Shown here in pieces: positions 1-9,678 of a stretch of 64,000 bases of DNA. A program made the position numbers and the translations under genes. Source of the DNA: Bacteroidales bacterium (GTDB lineage Bacteria; Bacteroidota; Bacteroidia; Bacteroidales; F082); contig JAKSMV010000002.1 in NCBI GenBank assembly GCA_024400425.1, positions 62,001 to 126,000 on the forward strand, in the 5' to 3' direction. How positions within the stretch are numbered: the stretch's first letter is position 1; every line of letters begins with the position of its first letter. The notes beneath the pieces were generated by a model. The model made no database searches. It was not told the origin of the DNA and worked only from the letters and a program-made list of their open reading frames with translations.

Positions 1-195
1 AACATTAGTCATTTTCGTAAAATATTATTTGTTTGTTATTTTCTGGGAAGAATGACAAGACTTAAATCTTTGCGACCTTGTCCAACCACAAAGATTTTTG
101 TGTTTTTGCATATCGTGAATTTTTATTATTCTTCAAAACTATCAAAACACATTCACAAAACTGATAAGTGTCCCGAACAACATTAGAACCCTGAC

Positions 196-1146
196 TCATC
201 CAAATCTGCTTTTCATCAATTTGTAAACCTGCACATAGTTTTTTGGAAACATTTGGAAAAGGACAAACTCAATTTTATACTTCAATTGACTTTTAAATAA
301 TGATCCAAAAACCTCTTTGTTTTCAAAAAGATACAAATTAAATTTTTCAATTTCGGCGACATCGGACCTTATTATTATGTTTAAAGCATTATTAATCAAC
401 ACAGAAATATTATAATCAAAAACCTTTCTGACATCATCTTCTTTTATGAATTGTTTGGAAAACAAAGATAAATGCTTTGAAACCAAAACACAATCATACG
501 CCCTCTTAGGTTTAGGAACTTGGGTAATTGAATGAGGATCTCTATAGACTGTATAAAGGACTTTGTCGATAACAACAACCGATTGGGCATAAAACAATAA
601 TCTAGGAGTCAATTCCGAATCTTCATGATAAATACCAGGGAAAAACTTAAGATTATTCTTCAAAAGAAAAACACGTCGATAGATATAAAATGGAGAACAA
701 TGAGTCCATTTGCCACAAAGTAAAATATCCCTGCCACTTTTAACTTCAACAGGAATATTGTTTCGGACTACATCTTCACCTTCGGTACGTGCACAAATAG
801 GAATTATATCCGGATTGGATTCTGATGCGTCATCAATCTGCTTTACTGCGTTATCAGAGACACAGTCATCAGCGTCAACGAACCACACATAATCACCTCG
901 TGCAGCATCAACACCACTGTTCCTTGCCATTGACAATCCTGCATTGGCTTGATCTATCACCCTAATATTATCATATTGATTGGCATATTCCTTGACATAC
1001 TCTAATGAATTATCTGTAGACCCATCATTTACTACAATCAACTCATAGTCATCAGGTTTCACATCTTGCTGATGAAGGCAACTATTTAAGCATTTTTTTA
1101 TATACTTCGCTTTATTATAAACAGTAATGATAATTGACAAATTCAT
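196..1146 (-). CDS. Family 2 glycosyltransferase
   Basis: Inverting GT-A glycosyltransferase of family GT2, expected to transfer a sugar from a nucleotide-sugar donor to the growing repeat unit at the cytoplasmic face of the membrane. The N-terminus MNLSIIITVYNKAKYI is the classic start of the fold; NDGSTD lies at about 40-45 and the metal-binding DADD at about 91-94, after AGLSMARNSG. A later HEDSE motif fits the catalytic-base region. At 316 aa it has normal length with no trailing membrane helix. It is the last gene of the minus-strand run before the window edge and the only recognisable glycosyltransferase here, so others of this locus probably lie beyond the left edge. Donor and acceptor cannot be told from sequence. 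Confidence 0.93.
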   Translation of the reverse strand: MNLSIIITVYNKAKYIKKCLNSCLHQQDVKPDDYELIVVNDGSTDNSLEYVKEYANQYDNIRVIDQANAGLSMARNSGVDAARGDYVWFVDADDCVSDNAVKQIDDASESNPDIIPICARTEGEDVVRNNIPVEVKSGRDILLCGKWTHCSPFYIYRRVFLLKNNLKFFPGIYHEDSELTPRLLFYAQSVVVIDKVLYTVYRDPHSITQVPKPKRAYDCVLVSKHLSLFSKQFIKEDDVRKVFDYNISVLINNALNIIIRSDVAEIEKFNLYLFENKEVFGSLFKSQLKYKIEFVLFQMFPKNYVQVYKLMKSRFG

Positions 1147-1157
1147 ACAACAAACTA

Positions 1158-2261
1158 TTACATAAAATGTCTAATATAATAATCATAAGGATAATTACCA
1201 AACATAGAATTCTGGTATGCAAAAGTAATAAACAGATAGACGAACACAATGGCCAAAGAAATCCCGCTCTTTATGCCAATATTCTGCAATAATGACAATA
1301 ATGATTCGACCAAAAACACAGCATAAGGTATGGCAAAATAATATGAAATTCTATGCACCGCAATACCTCCAGAAATCGTGTTGACAACAAAATAAAGAAT
1401 GAATATAGGTGCCAGAAGGAAATACTTATTTGACCGTTTCATAAACGAGGTAAAAAAAGCAATAATAAAGCACCCATCCATTTCCAGCAATTTCATATAA
1501 CCATAATTCGATTCATTCAAAAATGATTCATAATAATCCGAATACGAGGATGAAAAAGTAGACAAAAAGCCACCAAAAACGTTTCCTACAGACAAATGGA
1601 AAGCATAGAATACATTACACAAAATAAAAAGAGACCATAAAAAAGCCCGTGAAAAAAAGAAATCTCTGTGTTTGTCAAATAACCAGCATATAACGAAAAC
1701 CACCAGCAACAGGATGGAACTTGAATGGAAAAAAGACCCCAACACAATACAAACGACACATTTCAAATATTTCTTTTCCATGAAAAAAGGCAACGAATAA
1801 ATAAACAACGCAATGGCAACACCTTGACGCATTGCTCCCAATAATGAAAAAGACAACGAAAACGCCATCATACACATCATTATCGTAGCAGAGAATTTAT
1901 CCTCTAAATCCAATCGTTTAATCCCTAAATAAACTAACAAAACCTCAATCGAAAACAAAAACAATTGAAAAAACTCAAAATACGGCACAATCCTTTTCGA
2001 AAGCTGCATTGCAAGCAAAAAACCGTATTCAAACTCACCATAACTACCCTCGTAAACTCTATAAAATGATTCCCTTGGATCGCCATGAGTATTCATGCAA
2101 TCGAAACTAAACATATACCCAGAGATGTCAACAGCTGCAACCAAAGAAAATCCCCAATAAGCTATAATGGATAATAAGACGAGCAACGCGACTTTACGAT
2201 GATCATTAGCCAACATCAACAGTAAAAATATCAATAGAGCATATAATGCAAAATATATCAT
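1158..2261 (-). CDS. EpsG/Wzy-like polysaccharide polymerase (multi-pass membrane protein)
   Basis: A 367 aa, almost wholly hydrophobic protein with about ten predicted membrane helices and short charged loops; the N-terminus MIYFALYALLIFLLLML is already a membrane span. The layout and aromatic loops (for example the FDCMNTHGDPRESFYRVYEG stretch, and AMRQGVAIALFIYSLPFF near the middle) resemble the EpsG family, which takes the place of the Wzy polymerase in many Bacteroidota and Firmicutes loci. It would join repeat units after Wzx flipping. Position fits: between the GT2 gene (11 bp gap) and licD, in the operon that also holds the flippase. Family sequences are very divergent, so the assignment rests on topology and context more than on catalytic residues. 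Confidence 0.8.
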   Translation of the reverse strand: MIYFALYALLIFLLLMLANDHRKVALLVLLSIIAYWGFSLVAAVDISGYMFSFDCMNTHGDPRESFYRVYEGSYGEFEYGFLLAMQLSKRIVPYFEFFQLFLFSIEVLLVYLGIKRLDLEDKFSATIMMCMMAFSLSFSLLGAMRQGVAIALFIYSLPFFMEKKYLKCVVCIVLGSFFHSSSILLLVVFVICWLFDKHRDFFFSRAFLWSLFILCNVFYAFHLSVGNVFGGFLSTFSSSYSDYYESFLNESNYGYMKLLEMDGCFIIAFFTSFMKRSNKYFLLAPIFILYFVVNTISGGIAVHRISYYFAIPYAVFLVESLLSLLQNIGIKSGISLAIVFVYLFITFAYQNSMFGNYPYDYYIRHFM

Positions 2262-2310
2262 CTTATTAGAAAGAATTAATTACTATATCACAAATTACAA
2301 AGAAATAATT

Positions 2311-3117
2311 TCAGGCAAATGACACTTTGCCTTTCAAATGCCAAGTCCTTTTGTCTTCCGGAGGCAACTCCCAATAATTGCCATACATTTTAGTCAAATA
2401 ATAATCTGGATCATTCATAATTTGAACTGATTGTCCATTGAATTCTATATCTTTTGTCGGGAACATTCTGTTATTCTCAAACAATCTGTTTTTTGACTGA
2501 GTCATCCTCCAAAAATAACATGTAGAATAATGCGTTTCCTTTTTTTCTCTCTTGCGACAGAAATTCAAATAGTATTTTTCCAGTTTAGCAATTCTTTCAA
2601 TTGACATCATATCAACGAACCGCCTTACAAGATTCAAAATAACGGAATGGCTCCTCTCATTTATCCGCCACGAACGAAGAATAAAATTCAATATTCTTGA
2701 ATAATACACGTTGATATGAGCTAACAACTTATTGCTAGGCAAATTATCAAAAGGGAAAATATCAATATACATACCATTATGGATATACGTTGAATCCTCC
2801 ACTTCCTGAAAAAAAGTTCCTTCTAATCTGAGCTTTGCGCAATTCCTTTTATACGATGGCTCTGTATCCTTATTTTGCAAAAAAAGATTTGACGGGAACA
2901 CATCTTGTCCCAACCGCATAAGTGTCTCGTAATCCTTTCGCGGCATTCCGACATCAACATCATCATCCCAAGGAATAAAACCGGCATGTCGCACCGCCCC
3001 TAAAGCAGTACCGCTGTCAAGAAAATAAGTCAGACCATGTTCCTTACACACCCTGTCAAAAGCCGTCAAAATATATAATTCTGACTGTTGAATTTTTTTC
3101 AATATTTCGTTATCCAT
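2311..3117 (-). CDS. LicD family phosphotransferase
   Basis: LicD proteins (nucleotidyltransferase fold) move a phospho-alcohol such as phosphocholine, ribitol phosphate or glycerol phosphate from a CDP carrier to a glycan. The signature is clear: LDSGTALGAVRHAGFIPWDD at about residues 33-52, followed by DVDVGMPRKDY, which supplies the metal-binding acidic residues. Length (268 aa) is typical. A TagD-like cytidylyltransferase gene sits in the same run at 19040-19456 and could make the CDP-activated donor; that link is inferred from co-occurrence. No choline kinase or transporter gene is seen, so glycerol or another polyol is as likely as choline. Confidence 0.92.
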   Translation of the reverse strand: MDNEILKKIQQSELYILTAFDRVCKEHGLTYFLDSGTALGAVRHAGFIPWDDDVDVGMPRKDYETLMRLGQDVFPSNLFLQNKDTEPSYKRNCAKLRLEGTFFQEVEDSTYIHNGMYIDIFPFDNLPSNKLLAHINVYYSRILNFILRSWRINERSHSVILNLVRRFVDMMSIERIAKLEKYYLNFCRKREKKETHYSTCYFWRMTQSKNRLFENNRMFPTKDIEFNGQSVQIMNDPDYYLTKMYGNYWELPPEDKRTWHLKGKVSFA

Positions 3118-3159
3118 ATCAAACTCAAAATATTACGATGAATAATTACAAAACTCTTT

Positions 3160-4377
3160 CTACCGTTTTATCAACAATCTCTTCACAATTCTTTTCATAT
3201 TCTTTATCATATCACACTTTTCTCTACGAAAAGCTTTCCGAGGAGCTTCATCATCCCTGTCGTCAATAAAACTTATGTTAGCAGATTGAAGTAATTTCTT
3301 AAACTGCACAGTACCAATGTACCCTCCATACCAATCATCAGCACACATTCTTTCATTACAATATATCAAAGTCTTGGTAACCTGTTTAGACAGACTTTCT
3401 ATGCTCTGTCCCAAAAGTGTTTTTACTAACATTTCCGGAAGATTCACTCCACTTGCCGTTACGGCATATCCAGAACCACCATACCGAAGATTAAGTTCAC
3501 CAAAGAAAAGTTCGCCATCACTCTTGTAGAAGTCAATGTCGAAAATGCCGACAAAACCTATACGACCGACAAAATCCTTGAACTTTTCAACTAATTCCTC
3601 ATACCCTTGGACGGGCATGATTTTTCCTTGTTTAGCCACTCCGAAATGGCCACCATTTGCCATCGATAATATTTCAAGGATTCCTGGAATGACAACATCC
3701 TTACCATCAGAAAACCCAAGGACAGCATACTCTGTTTGGATATTGCGGAATTCTTCTGCCATAATGTCGATGGTCGGTTTCTTCTGAACGAGCATCGCAA
3801 TCACCTCTCTCAACTCAGGCTCATTATTACACCGCTTTAAGCCACCTTTTCCACCAACAATAGTAGCCAGAGGTTTGGGAAAACATGGGTATTGCAGATT
3901 GTTCGGAATGGTGTATTCTCCGCCAACGACATGGATAGTCCAACTTTTTGCCACCGTCAAACCACATTCCGAAGCATGAGTTTTTTGACGTGTTTTATCC
4001 ATCCAATCCACCACAGCACCTTGTTCTTTATTAATATGAGGAAATAGGAAATATGGAGACAACTTATCCTGATTCATATCTATTGCTGCCGCTGACACAT
4101 CACTATCAGGAATAACGACTACCTTTTGGTTTGAATCCACACATTCACGCAGCAATAAACCAATCAAGCCCTCCGTATCGGAAGCAAGATTGAAAAGATA
4201 GCGACTTACATACTTGCTGTAGCAGTCTATTGGCTTTGAAGTGTCCAGTGTTTTCCCATCACGTTTATACCAAGTCATTACAATAACAATCACCTCATAT
4301 CCAGCCATGCCCAATGCACGTATCATCCCAAGACGGGACGTATAACCATGCCCTATGATTACTACTTTCTGTTTCAT
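3160..4377 (-). CDS. ATP-grasp carboligase (COG3919-like)
   Basis: A 405 aa ATP-grasp enzyme that should join a carboxylate to an amine or thiol through an acyl-phosphate. The N-terminal part (KVVIIGHGYTSRLGMIRALG) forms the pre-ATP-grasp Rossmann-like domain; the nucleotide-binding region includes PCFPKPL with the glycine-rich VGGKGGL loop, and the metal-binding end is FFGELNLRYGGSGYA. This type differs from the four sugar-transfer-associated ATP-grasp proteins further on; relatives include D-amino-acid ligases and uncharacterised carboligases of polysaccharide clusters. Its start codon overlaps the stop of the CapA gene by ATGA, so the two are translationally coupled. The substrate is unknown; an amino acid added to a sugar acid is my inference from context. 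Confidence 0.85.
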   Translation of the reverse strand: MKQKVVIIGHGYTSRLGMIRALGMAGYEVIVIVMTWYKRDGKTLDTSKPIDCYSKYVSRYLFNLASDTEGLIGLLLRECVDSNQKVVVIPDSDVSAAAIDMNQDKLSPYFLFPHINKEQGAVVDWMDKTRQKTHASECGLTVAKSWTIHVVGGEYTIPNNLQYPCFPKPLATIVGGKGGLKRCNNEPELREVIAMLVQKKPTIDIMAEEFRNIQTEYAVLGFSDGKDVVIPGILEILSMANGGHFGVAKQGKIMPVQGYEELVEKFKDFVGRIGFVGIFDIDFYKSDGELFFGELNLRYGGSGYAVTASGVNLPEMLVKTLLGQSIESLSKQVTKTLIYCNERMCADDWYGGYIGTVQFKKLLQSANISFIDDRDDEAPRKAFRREKCDMIKNMKRIVKRLLIKR

Positions 4378-5534
4378 TTATAATTTCCTGTTTTAAGCAG
4401 TTCCTTAATTCCCTCAATTGCTACTTCCCGATTTTGTTCCGAACGTAATGAATGCAATGTAAATAGCAAATGATGCTTTGTATAATCGCTAACTTTATAT
4501 TGCAATATCTTTTGAGGGAACAATTTATTCAATATCTTGTTTAGAACACGTCCGCCTTTATATGCGTTTATGTATTGCGGTACTTCATTTAGACAATATG
4601 CTTTGAATTTTTCCAGTATCAAGTCTTCATCATATACTTCTTTTGAACGCTTCTCAAATTCAGTAAAATCCTGATTTTTGTCATATCGGACAGTATATCC
4701 AACTGCATTTACAAGATGTTTTTTTACGGATGCTTTATTACCATTCAATGTAAGTTCAATTATGAGCCCTGTATCGGTAAATTCATTGTTAAACGAGCGG
4801 AAAAGAAAGTTTCCCTGTCCATATAACAAATAAGCATCTTTATAGTATTCCTCACAACCTACACAATGTGTATGTTGAGACAGAATCATATTCGCCCCCG
4901 AATCAACCATACGATGAAAACGTTTTCTTGTTTGTGGAGATGGATAACGGAACTTCTCTGCCCCGCCATGATAGATAACAATCAAATAATCACACTCTTT
5001 TTTTAAACGTTCTATTTCCTTACATACGACATATTCGTCATATAACCATGCACCACCTGTACTTTTTGTTGGTTCATTATACATTGTTTCCGCAACATTG
5101 TACAGTCCAACTTTATAACCATTGATTTCAACAAGTCGAGAATGCTGTATTTCTTCCATATTAACACCAGCACCCAAATAAGGTATCTTAGCGCCATCCA
5201 GCGTCACTATAGTATCCACCACACCTTGATGCCCTGCATCTGTAATATGGTTGTTGGCTAGCATACAACAATCTATGCCTAACGCCTTAACGCCATTGAT
5301 AGTGGATGTTGGAGCCTTAACAACAGGCCCTGTTTTTACCCCAACAGCATCACCATCAGTCAGTGCCCCTTCCAAATTACATATACGGTAATCTGCCGAG
5401 GCAAACAAATCGCAGATTTCTTTTCCAAAGAGGGTTTGAATGTTGCCTTTTGAAAACAAATCGAAATTTGAAGACACTGGGAACAAATCGCCAACTATGA
5501 TTATCTTTCCGCTCTCGTTGTTTTTGTTTTCCAT
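4374..5534 (-). CDS. CapA family protein (PGA_cap metallophosphatase fold)
   Basis: CapA/PgsA-type protein of the calcineurin-like superfamily, named after the poly-gamma-glutamate capsule protein. Motifs in order: GD at 15-16, NLEG at 53-56, ANNHITD at 93-99, YHGGAE at about 188-193, HTHCVGCEEYY from 221 and GQGNFLF near 239-245; together they give the usual metal-site Asp, Asn and His residues. Unlike Bacillus CapA there is no N-terminal membrane anchor, so it should be cytoplasmic. It overlaps the ATP-grasp gene by four bases and is a clear paralogue of 7342-8493. Whether these proteins hydrolyse a phosphoester or act as a ligase partner is not settled for the family. Confidence 0.9.
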   Translation of the reverse strand: MENKNNESGKIIIVGDLFPVSSNFDLFSKGNIQTLFGKEICDLFASADYRICNLEGALTDGDAVGVKTGPVVKAPTSTINGVKALGIDCCMLANNHITDAGHQGVVDTIVTLDGAKIPYLGAGVNMEEIQHSRLVEINGYKVGLYNVAETMYNEPTKSTGGAWLYDEYVVCKEIERLKKECDYLIVIYHGGAEKFRYPSPQTRKRFHRMVDSGANMILSQHTHCVGCEEYYKDAYLLYGQGNFLFRSFNNEFTDTGLIIELTLNGNKASVKKHLVNAVGYTVRYDKNQDFTEFEKRSKEVYDEDLILEKFKAYCLNEVPQYINAYKGGRVLNKILNKLFPQKILQYKVSDYTKHHLLFTLHSLRSEQNREVAIEGIKELLKTGNYK

Positions 5535-5542
5535 ATCAATAA

Positions 5543-6130
5543 CTATCGATGGAGTATCTTTGTAATCAACAAGGTTTTAAACTTACTAATATAAAACTTC
5601 ATTTTGCAGTATAAATCCGAATAGGGACACCCATCAAGCCATTTTGCCATAATAACGCTATAATGATCCTTACTCGCTGCCTGAAAAAAATTCACATAAC
5701 GATAACCATTTTTCAGTGCCACACTCTGCACCTGTTTATTGTTTTGATGAGTGTCAAATGTCATCAATTCATAACCTTGTTGCTTAACATAATCCTCTCG
5801 AATCTTTATCAATTCATTATATATGCCATGACCTTTATACTCTGTCAGCACACCTGCAAAGCCCATATAAGCATACTTCCCTTTAGCGTACCATGAATTT
5901 CCATTTTTTTCACAAACAGCAGCAACACCTACAAGTTTCTCACCATCCAAAGCAACAAACATTCTGCCATTTTCCCCTATAGTTTCAATGAATTTTTCCG
6001 CAGGCCATTGATAATGCGCCATATTTATTCCATTAGCACGGTTTGCTGCATGGGCATCATACAAGCACTGCTTGATGTCATCCCACGAAACCCAATCGGG
6101 CTTTTCTATTATCTGAATGCAAGATTTCAT
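5543..6130 (-). CDS. GNAT family N-acetyltransferase
   Basis: Probable acetyl-CoA-dependent N-acyltransferase of the GNAT fold. The core beta strands read FVALDGEKLVGVAAVCE and YAYMGFAGVLTEYKGHGIYN; the Q/R-x-x-G-x-G/A acetyl-CoA loop appears as YKGHGIYNEL. DTHQNNKQVQSVALKNGYR matches the C-terminal helix and strand of the family. I use the ATG 36 bases inside the longest frame, which otherwise needs a TTG start and would overlap the preceding ATP-grasp gene; the ATG gives MKSCIQIIEKPDWVSWDD, about 195 aa. It lies between an ATP-grasp and a CapA gene, so an amino group on a sugar or ligated amino acid is a plausible but unproven acceptor. Confidence 0.82.
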   Translation of the reverse strand: MKSCIQIIEKPDWVSWDDIKQCLYDAHAANRANGINMAHYQWPAEKFIETIGENGRMFVALDGEKLVGVAAVCEKNGNSWYAKGKYAYMGFAGVLTEYKGHGIYNELIKIREDYVKQQGYELMTFDTHQNNKQVQSVALKNGYRYVNFFQAASKDHYSVIMAKWLDGCPYSDLYCKMKFYISKFKTLLITKILHR

Positions 6131-6152
6131 AACAAATGCAAATAATTGGCAA

Positions 6153-7337
6153 CTATCTTCCACCAAATTTCAGATGTACCGTTTTTCTATCCGGCCTGTC
6201 GGCGAATTGAATCACCCCCAATGGCACATATTCCGACTTCACTTTCGAAACATGTTCCATCAATTCATCCAAATCTTCTTTCGAGAACATTGGACCAACA
6301 GCCACTTGTAAGCCCACCCCTGGCCTCGGATTGAATTCAATCAGTACAGGTTTGCCTTCTTGCGAAATAGCGAAATCCCAGCCAACAATATCCAATTGCG
6401 GCAAGCGTCCATGCAGCGCCAATGCGACTTCTTTGATTTTCTCCCAACAAGGAATCTCGTTCGGTATCGAATCAGACAATTTCGGAATCTCTGTCGTCAG
6501 ATAACAGTATCGTCTTCTGTCCTTTAGTTTTCCAGTTGCAATATCTACACCTGTAAATCCGCCACCTGAGCAAACGTTATCCATCACAGAACCAGCTCCG
6601 CCAAAACGGACACATGCATACAAAATCTTTCTCTCTCGATTAGGTTTCCTGTATGTTACAACGCGAATCGTGTTTACTGATGTAGGATTGAAACGGGCCA
6701 TTATCTCATGCTGTTCAACCATTTTTTGGAAAGTGAAGTCATACCTGTACTTTTTGAACAATGACTTTATTTCTTCTCTTGTAGCACCAGCACTTATCTT
6801 CTGCACGCCATGTCCGCCATAAGTTTCAACAGTAGGTTTCAAGATAGTGTCCTTTCCGTATGCAATCAGTAAAGCGATTGCCTTTTCTTCATCAATCTCA
6901 TTACCTTCACCATCGAAAAAGACCCCATTCGAGTTGCAGACTACATCTTCCGTGGTTTGGACTTCAATACCAGCATCCGGCAAATGCAGCAATGCCTTTT
7001 GCACATTCTTGTCCATATAGGCGGGGACAAAATCGTAACGGTCCAAATAAGGATAAATATAATGTACCGCCATCGAGCGCGTCACATAATGGTCGGCTTT
7101 TATGCCCGACACTGTGCCATAATATTCCGCATCCATTTGCGACACGTCAAATCCCCACTTCTTGAAATAGGGATTTTTCTGCTTCTCATATTTCTTCCAC
7201 GGAAAGTCAGGAGCCATCTCATTGGCCTTTAACATTCGAGTGTCAAAATACTGATATTTTTCAGATAGCGTTGGAGACATCTTTGTCCAACATTTGAACA
7301 AAGCATTTGACACCTTATGTAATGCTGAATATTTCAT
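6153..7337 (-). CDS. Sugar-transfer-associated ATP-grasp protein (paralogue 1)
   Basis: ATP-grasp protein of the ATPgrasp_ST type, a family found almost only in exopolysaccharide gene clusters. Visible landmarks: the lysine-containing strand ILKPTVETYGGHGV at about 165-178, QKMVEQH at 204-210, the family hallmark FNPTSVNTIRVVTYR at 216-230, and a metal-binding pair split between WDFAIS (about 320) and EFNPRPG (334-340). The last is the E-x-N that holds the magnesium ions. Expected chemistry is ATP-driven amide or ester formation on a carboxylate; the substrate is unknown. Four such paralogues occur within 7 kb. This one is more divergent from the two neighbours at 8508 and 9679 than they are from each other. 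Confidence 0.87.
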   Translation of the reverse strand: MKYSALHKVSNALFKCWTKMSPTLSEKYQYFDTRMLKANEMAPDFPWKKYEKQKNPYFKKWGFDVSQMDAEYYGTVSGIKADHYVTRSMAVHYIYPYLDRYDFVPAYMDKNVQKALLHLPDAGIEVQTTEDVVCNSNGVFFDGEGNEIDEEKAIALLIAYGKDTILKPTVETYGGHGVQKISAGATREEIKSLFKKYRYDFTFQKMVEQHEIMARFNPTSVNTIRVVTYRKPNRERKILYACVRFGGAGSVMDNVCSGGGFTGVDIATGKLKDRRRYCYLTTEIPKLSDSIPNEIPCWEKIKEVALALHGRLPQLDIVGWDFAISQEGKPVLIEFNPRPGVGLQVAVGPMFSKEDLDELMEHVSKVKSEYVPLGVIQFADRPDRKTVHLKFGGR

Positions 7338-7341
7338 TTTT

Positions 7342-8493
7342 TTATTTTTTCAAACCATCATAAACTTCACGCCACATACTTAACACATTCTCACCTGTTC
7401 TATCACTTTGCAACGACAATAAAATACGTAACAGTTGTTCCTTCGTGTATCGTTTCTCCAATTTACGTTCAAAAGATTTTGGCATTATACGCTTCATAAT
7501 CTTGTTGAAAAACGAACAACCCTGATATGCCAAAATATAATCTTGTTTTAATTTCCTATTTGATAAAATATACTCCCGATACCTTCTTTCAACCATTTCA
7601 TCATTTTGTATTTCCAAACTCCTTTCTCTAAAACCATTCAACCACATATCGTCCGAAACAGACAAAGTTCCATCGGACAATACTTTCACGCAATGATGCT
7701 TTATCAATACTTTCTCAGTGCTAAAGTCTAATTCTGTCACCAGACCTTCTCTTGCCATCGCAAGGCCCATCCTATCAAACAGGAAATTCCCTTGGCCATA
7801 TAACAAATAACTACTCCCATAATATTCTTCACATCCAATACAATGGGTATGCTGTGCCGTGATATAATCCGCTCCACTATCAGCCATACGATGAAAACGT
7901 CTACGCACTAATGGAGTCGGGTATTGACATCTTTCAGCACCTCCATGATACAAAACTATCACATAATCATGTTTGCTTTTTAATGATCTGATTTCGTTAC
8001 ATACCACATATTCATCGTAAATATTCACCCCTGGATAATCCTTCTCCGGACTATTAAAAAATGTTTCAGACACATTGTAAACACAGATTTTTTTTCCACC
8101 CACCACGATTGATTCATACTTTACAATATCGCCAGAATTCTTTCCTGCACCAATATGATTTATCTGGGCTTCATCAAGTATCTTTATAGTTTCTTCGTAT
8201 CCTTCCTGTAAATAATCAATAACATGATTATTGGCAAGAGCGACGGTATTCACACCTAACGACCGTAAACCTTTAATCGCATTTGGCGAAGCCTTAAGCA
8301 CGGGCTTCACCTTGTCTTGTTCTCGGGACGAATTGGTCAAAGGGCCTTCCAAATTAATAATGGAATATGCTGCCGAACGGAACATGTTGCAAATTTCATT
8401 TCCAAACAGTTCCTCCGCTTTGCCCTGTTCAAACAGATATGAATTTGTTTTTGATGGCAATAAATCCCCAGCAATTATTATTTTAGATTCCAT
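7342..8493 (-). CDS. CapA family protein (paralogue 2)
   Basis: Second CapA-type metallophosphatase-fold protein, closely similar to the one at 4374-5534: both have the block YDEYVVC-EI, a YHGGAE motif, R-R-RFHRM-DSGA, QHTHC-GCEEYY and LLYGQGNFLF. Here the ligand motifs are AGD near the start, NLEGPL, ALANNHVID and QHTHCIGCEEYY. The longest frame opens with TTG; the ATG giving MESKIIIAGD is preferred because it matches the paralogue and leaves a 14-base gap to the upstream stop. It follows an ATP-grasp gene and precedes another by four bases, repeating the ATP-grasp/CapA alternation. No signal peptide is visible, so a cytoplasmic partner role is likely. Confidence 0.88.
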   Translation of the reverse strand: MESKIIIAGDLLPSKTNSYLFEQGKAEELFGNEICNMFRSAAYSIINLEGPLTNSSREQDKVKPVLKASPNAIKGLRSLGVNTVALANNHVIDYLQEGYEETIKILDEAQINHIGAGKNSGDIVKYESIVVGGKKICVYNVSETFFNSPEKDYPGVNIYDEYVVCNEIRSLKSKHDYVIVLYHGGAERCQYPTPLVRRRFHRMADSGADYITAQHTHCIGCEEYYGSSYLLYGQGNFLFDRMGLAMAREGLVTELDFSTEKVLIKHHCVKVLSDGTLSVSDDMWLNGFRERSLEIQNDEMVERRYREYILSNRKLKQDYILAYQGCSFFNKIMKRIMPKSFERKLEKRYTKEQLLRILLSLQSDRTGENVLSMWREVYDGLKK

Positions 8494-8507
8494 GCTTTTA
8501 ATTAAAA

Positions 8508-9620
8508 TCAACAATACGACCTGCTACAATCCCGAGTATTTTTCCTTGGCCAAAGTTCACGAATAATTCTCTCCGTGTATTTTCCCAATCCAGTTCCACA
8601 AGCAGTCTGGCTAGGTCCGGGATTTCCGTTCCATTCAACTAATACAGGAGTCCCATTCTCATCAACAGACATATCCCACCCAACTATATCAAAAAAAGGA
8701 AGATTGTAATGCGCACGCTTGACAGTTTCCAAAACATCATCGAAATGAGGTATTCTATAACCTTCCAGTACTATTCCAGTATCAGTTTTAAGAATATTGT
8801 CATCGCCCACACCTCCATGTCCATACTTACAAAGCGTACCATCTTCACTTATCATCGCACTAATACCTCCTGCACTCTGATTATCAATTACCTGACCCTT
8901 TCGGCCAATTCTCACCACTGCGTATATCACCAATATTTCCATTCCTGACCTATAGGTAAGCACACGAATTGTATTAATTGATGTTGGATTCAACTCGCCC
9001 ATATCTTTATGCTGACGGATTGCTTTTTGAATGATAAAGTTTTTCCTATATTTCGCAAACAATTCTTCTACAGTTATTTTTCTATCATCCAGTTCTGTTA
9101 CACCCTCAATAATATTAAGTTTATGAACCCCTGAACCTTTCGATGACATAGATGGCTTGATAATAATTTCAGACAAATTCTGACACAACATGATGGCTTC
9201 TTCTTTAGATATTGGTTTATTCCCTGAATAAAAGTAACCATTAATATTTTTCAGAATAGTTTCAGGATGCTTGATGTTTGGAAGAAAAACCTCATCCATG
9301 TTTTTATCTGAATATGCGTCAAAATATGACATGTTATTTGCTCTACCTATAAGATCCCCTTCATACAAATCAACCGGCATATACTCTTTTGAATAAATGC
9401 CTGTCCGTGCGTAAAAATACTCATGGTAGATAGTCGATATATCCTTTCCAGTGAGTCTTTTATAGAAATCACGAATCTCTTCTTTTTGAGCCGCCGTCAA
9501 CCTGTTTGCCGGTTTGACCTTCGTCATTTTCTTCTCATACATTTTTCGCGTACGGGAATAATAATCCTTATATGCACTCTTTTGCACAAAACTGTTAATC
9601 ATTCTAATTAGTCTGCCCAT
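8508..9620 (-). CDS. Sugar-transfer-associated ATP-grasp protein (paralogue 2)
   Basis: ATPgrasp_ST family, 370 aa. A basic, helical N-terminal stretch of about 55 residues precedes the core. YHEYFYARTGIYSKEYMP at about 65-82 is shared with the next gene. The ATP site has IIKPSMSSKGSGV at about 153-165, QKAIRQHKDM at 198-207 and the hallmark NPTSINTIRVLTYR at 211-224; the metal site is IVGWDMSVDENG plus EWNGNPG at 329-335. It forms a close pair with the gene at 9679-10806, which suggests tandem duplication followed by change of specificity. The reaction is probably ATP-dependent ligation of an amino-acid-like group; the exact substrates cannot be read from sequence. Confidence 0.87.
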   Translation of the reverse strand: MGRLIRMINSFVQKSAYKDYYSRTRKMYEKKMTKVKPANRLTAAQKEEIRDFYKRLTGKDISTIYHEYFYARTGIYSKEYMPVDLYEGDLIGRANNMSYFDAYSDKNMDEVFLPNIKHPETILKNINGYFYSGNKPISKEEAIMLCQNLSEIIIKPSMSSKGSGVHKLNIIEGVTELDDRKITVEELFAKYRKNFIIQKAIRQHKDMGELNPTSINTIRVLTYRSGMEILVIYAVVRIGRKGQVIDNQSAGGISAMISEDGTLCKYGHGGVGDDNILKTDTGIVLEGYRIPHFDDVLETVKRAHYNLPFFDIVGWDMSVDENGTPVLVEWNGNPGPSQTACGTGLGKYTERIIRELWPRKNTRDCSRSYC

Positions 9621-9678
9621 ATCATCTTATTTTTTGGAAAAAACACATTCTCTTCAAAGACGAATCAAAGACACAAAC

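Noticed and set aside
1..195. Gene end or regulatory site at the left edge
   Set aside because: AT-rich sequence after the glycosyltransferase stop with no coding frame or clear hairpin; too little context to assign.
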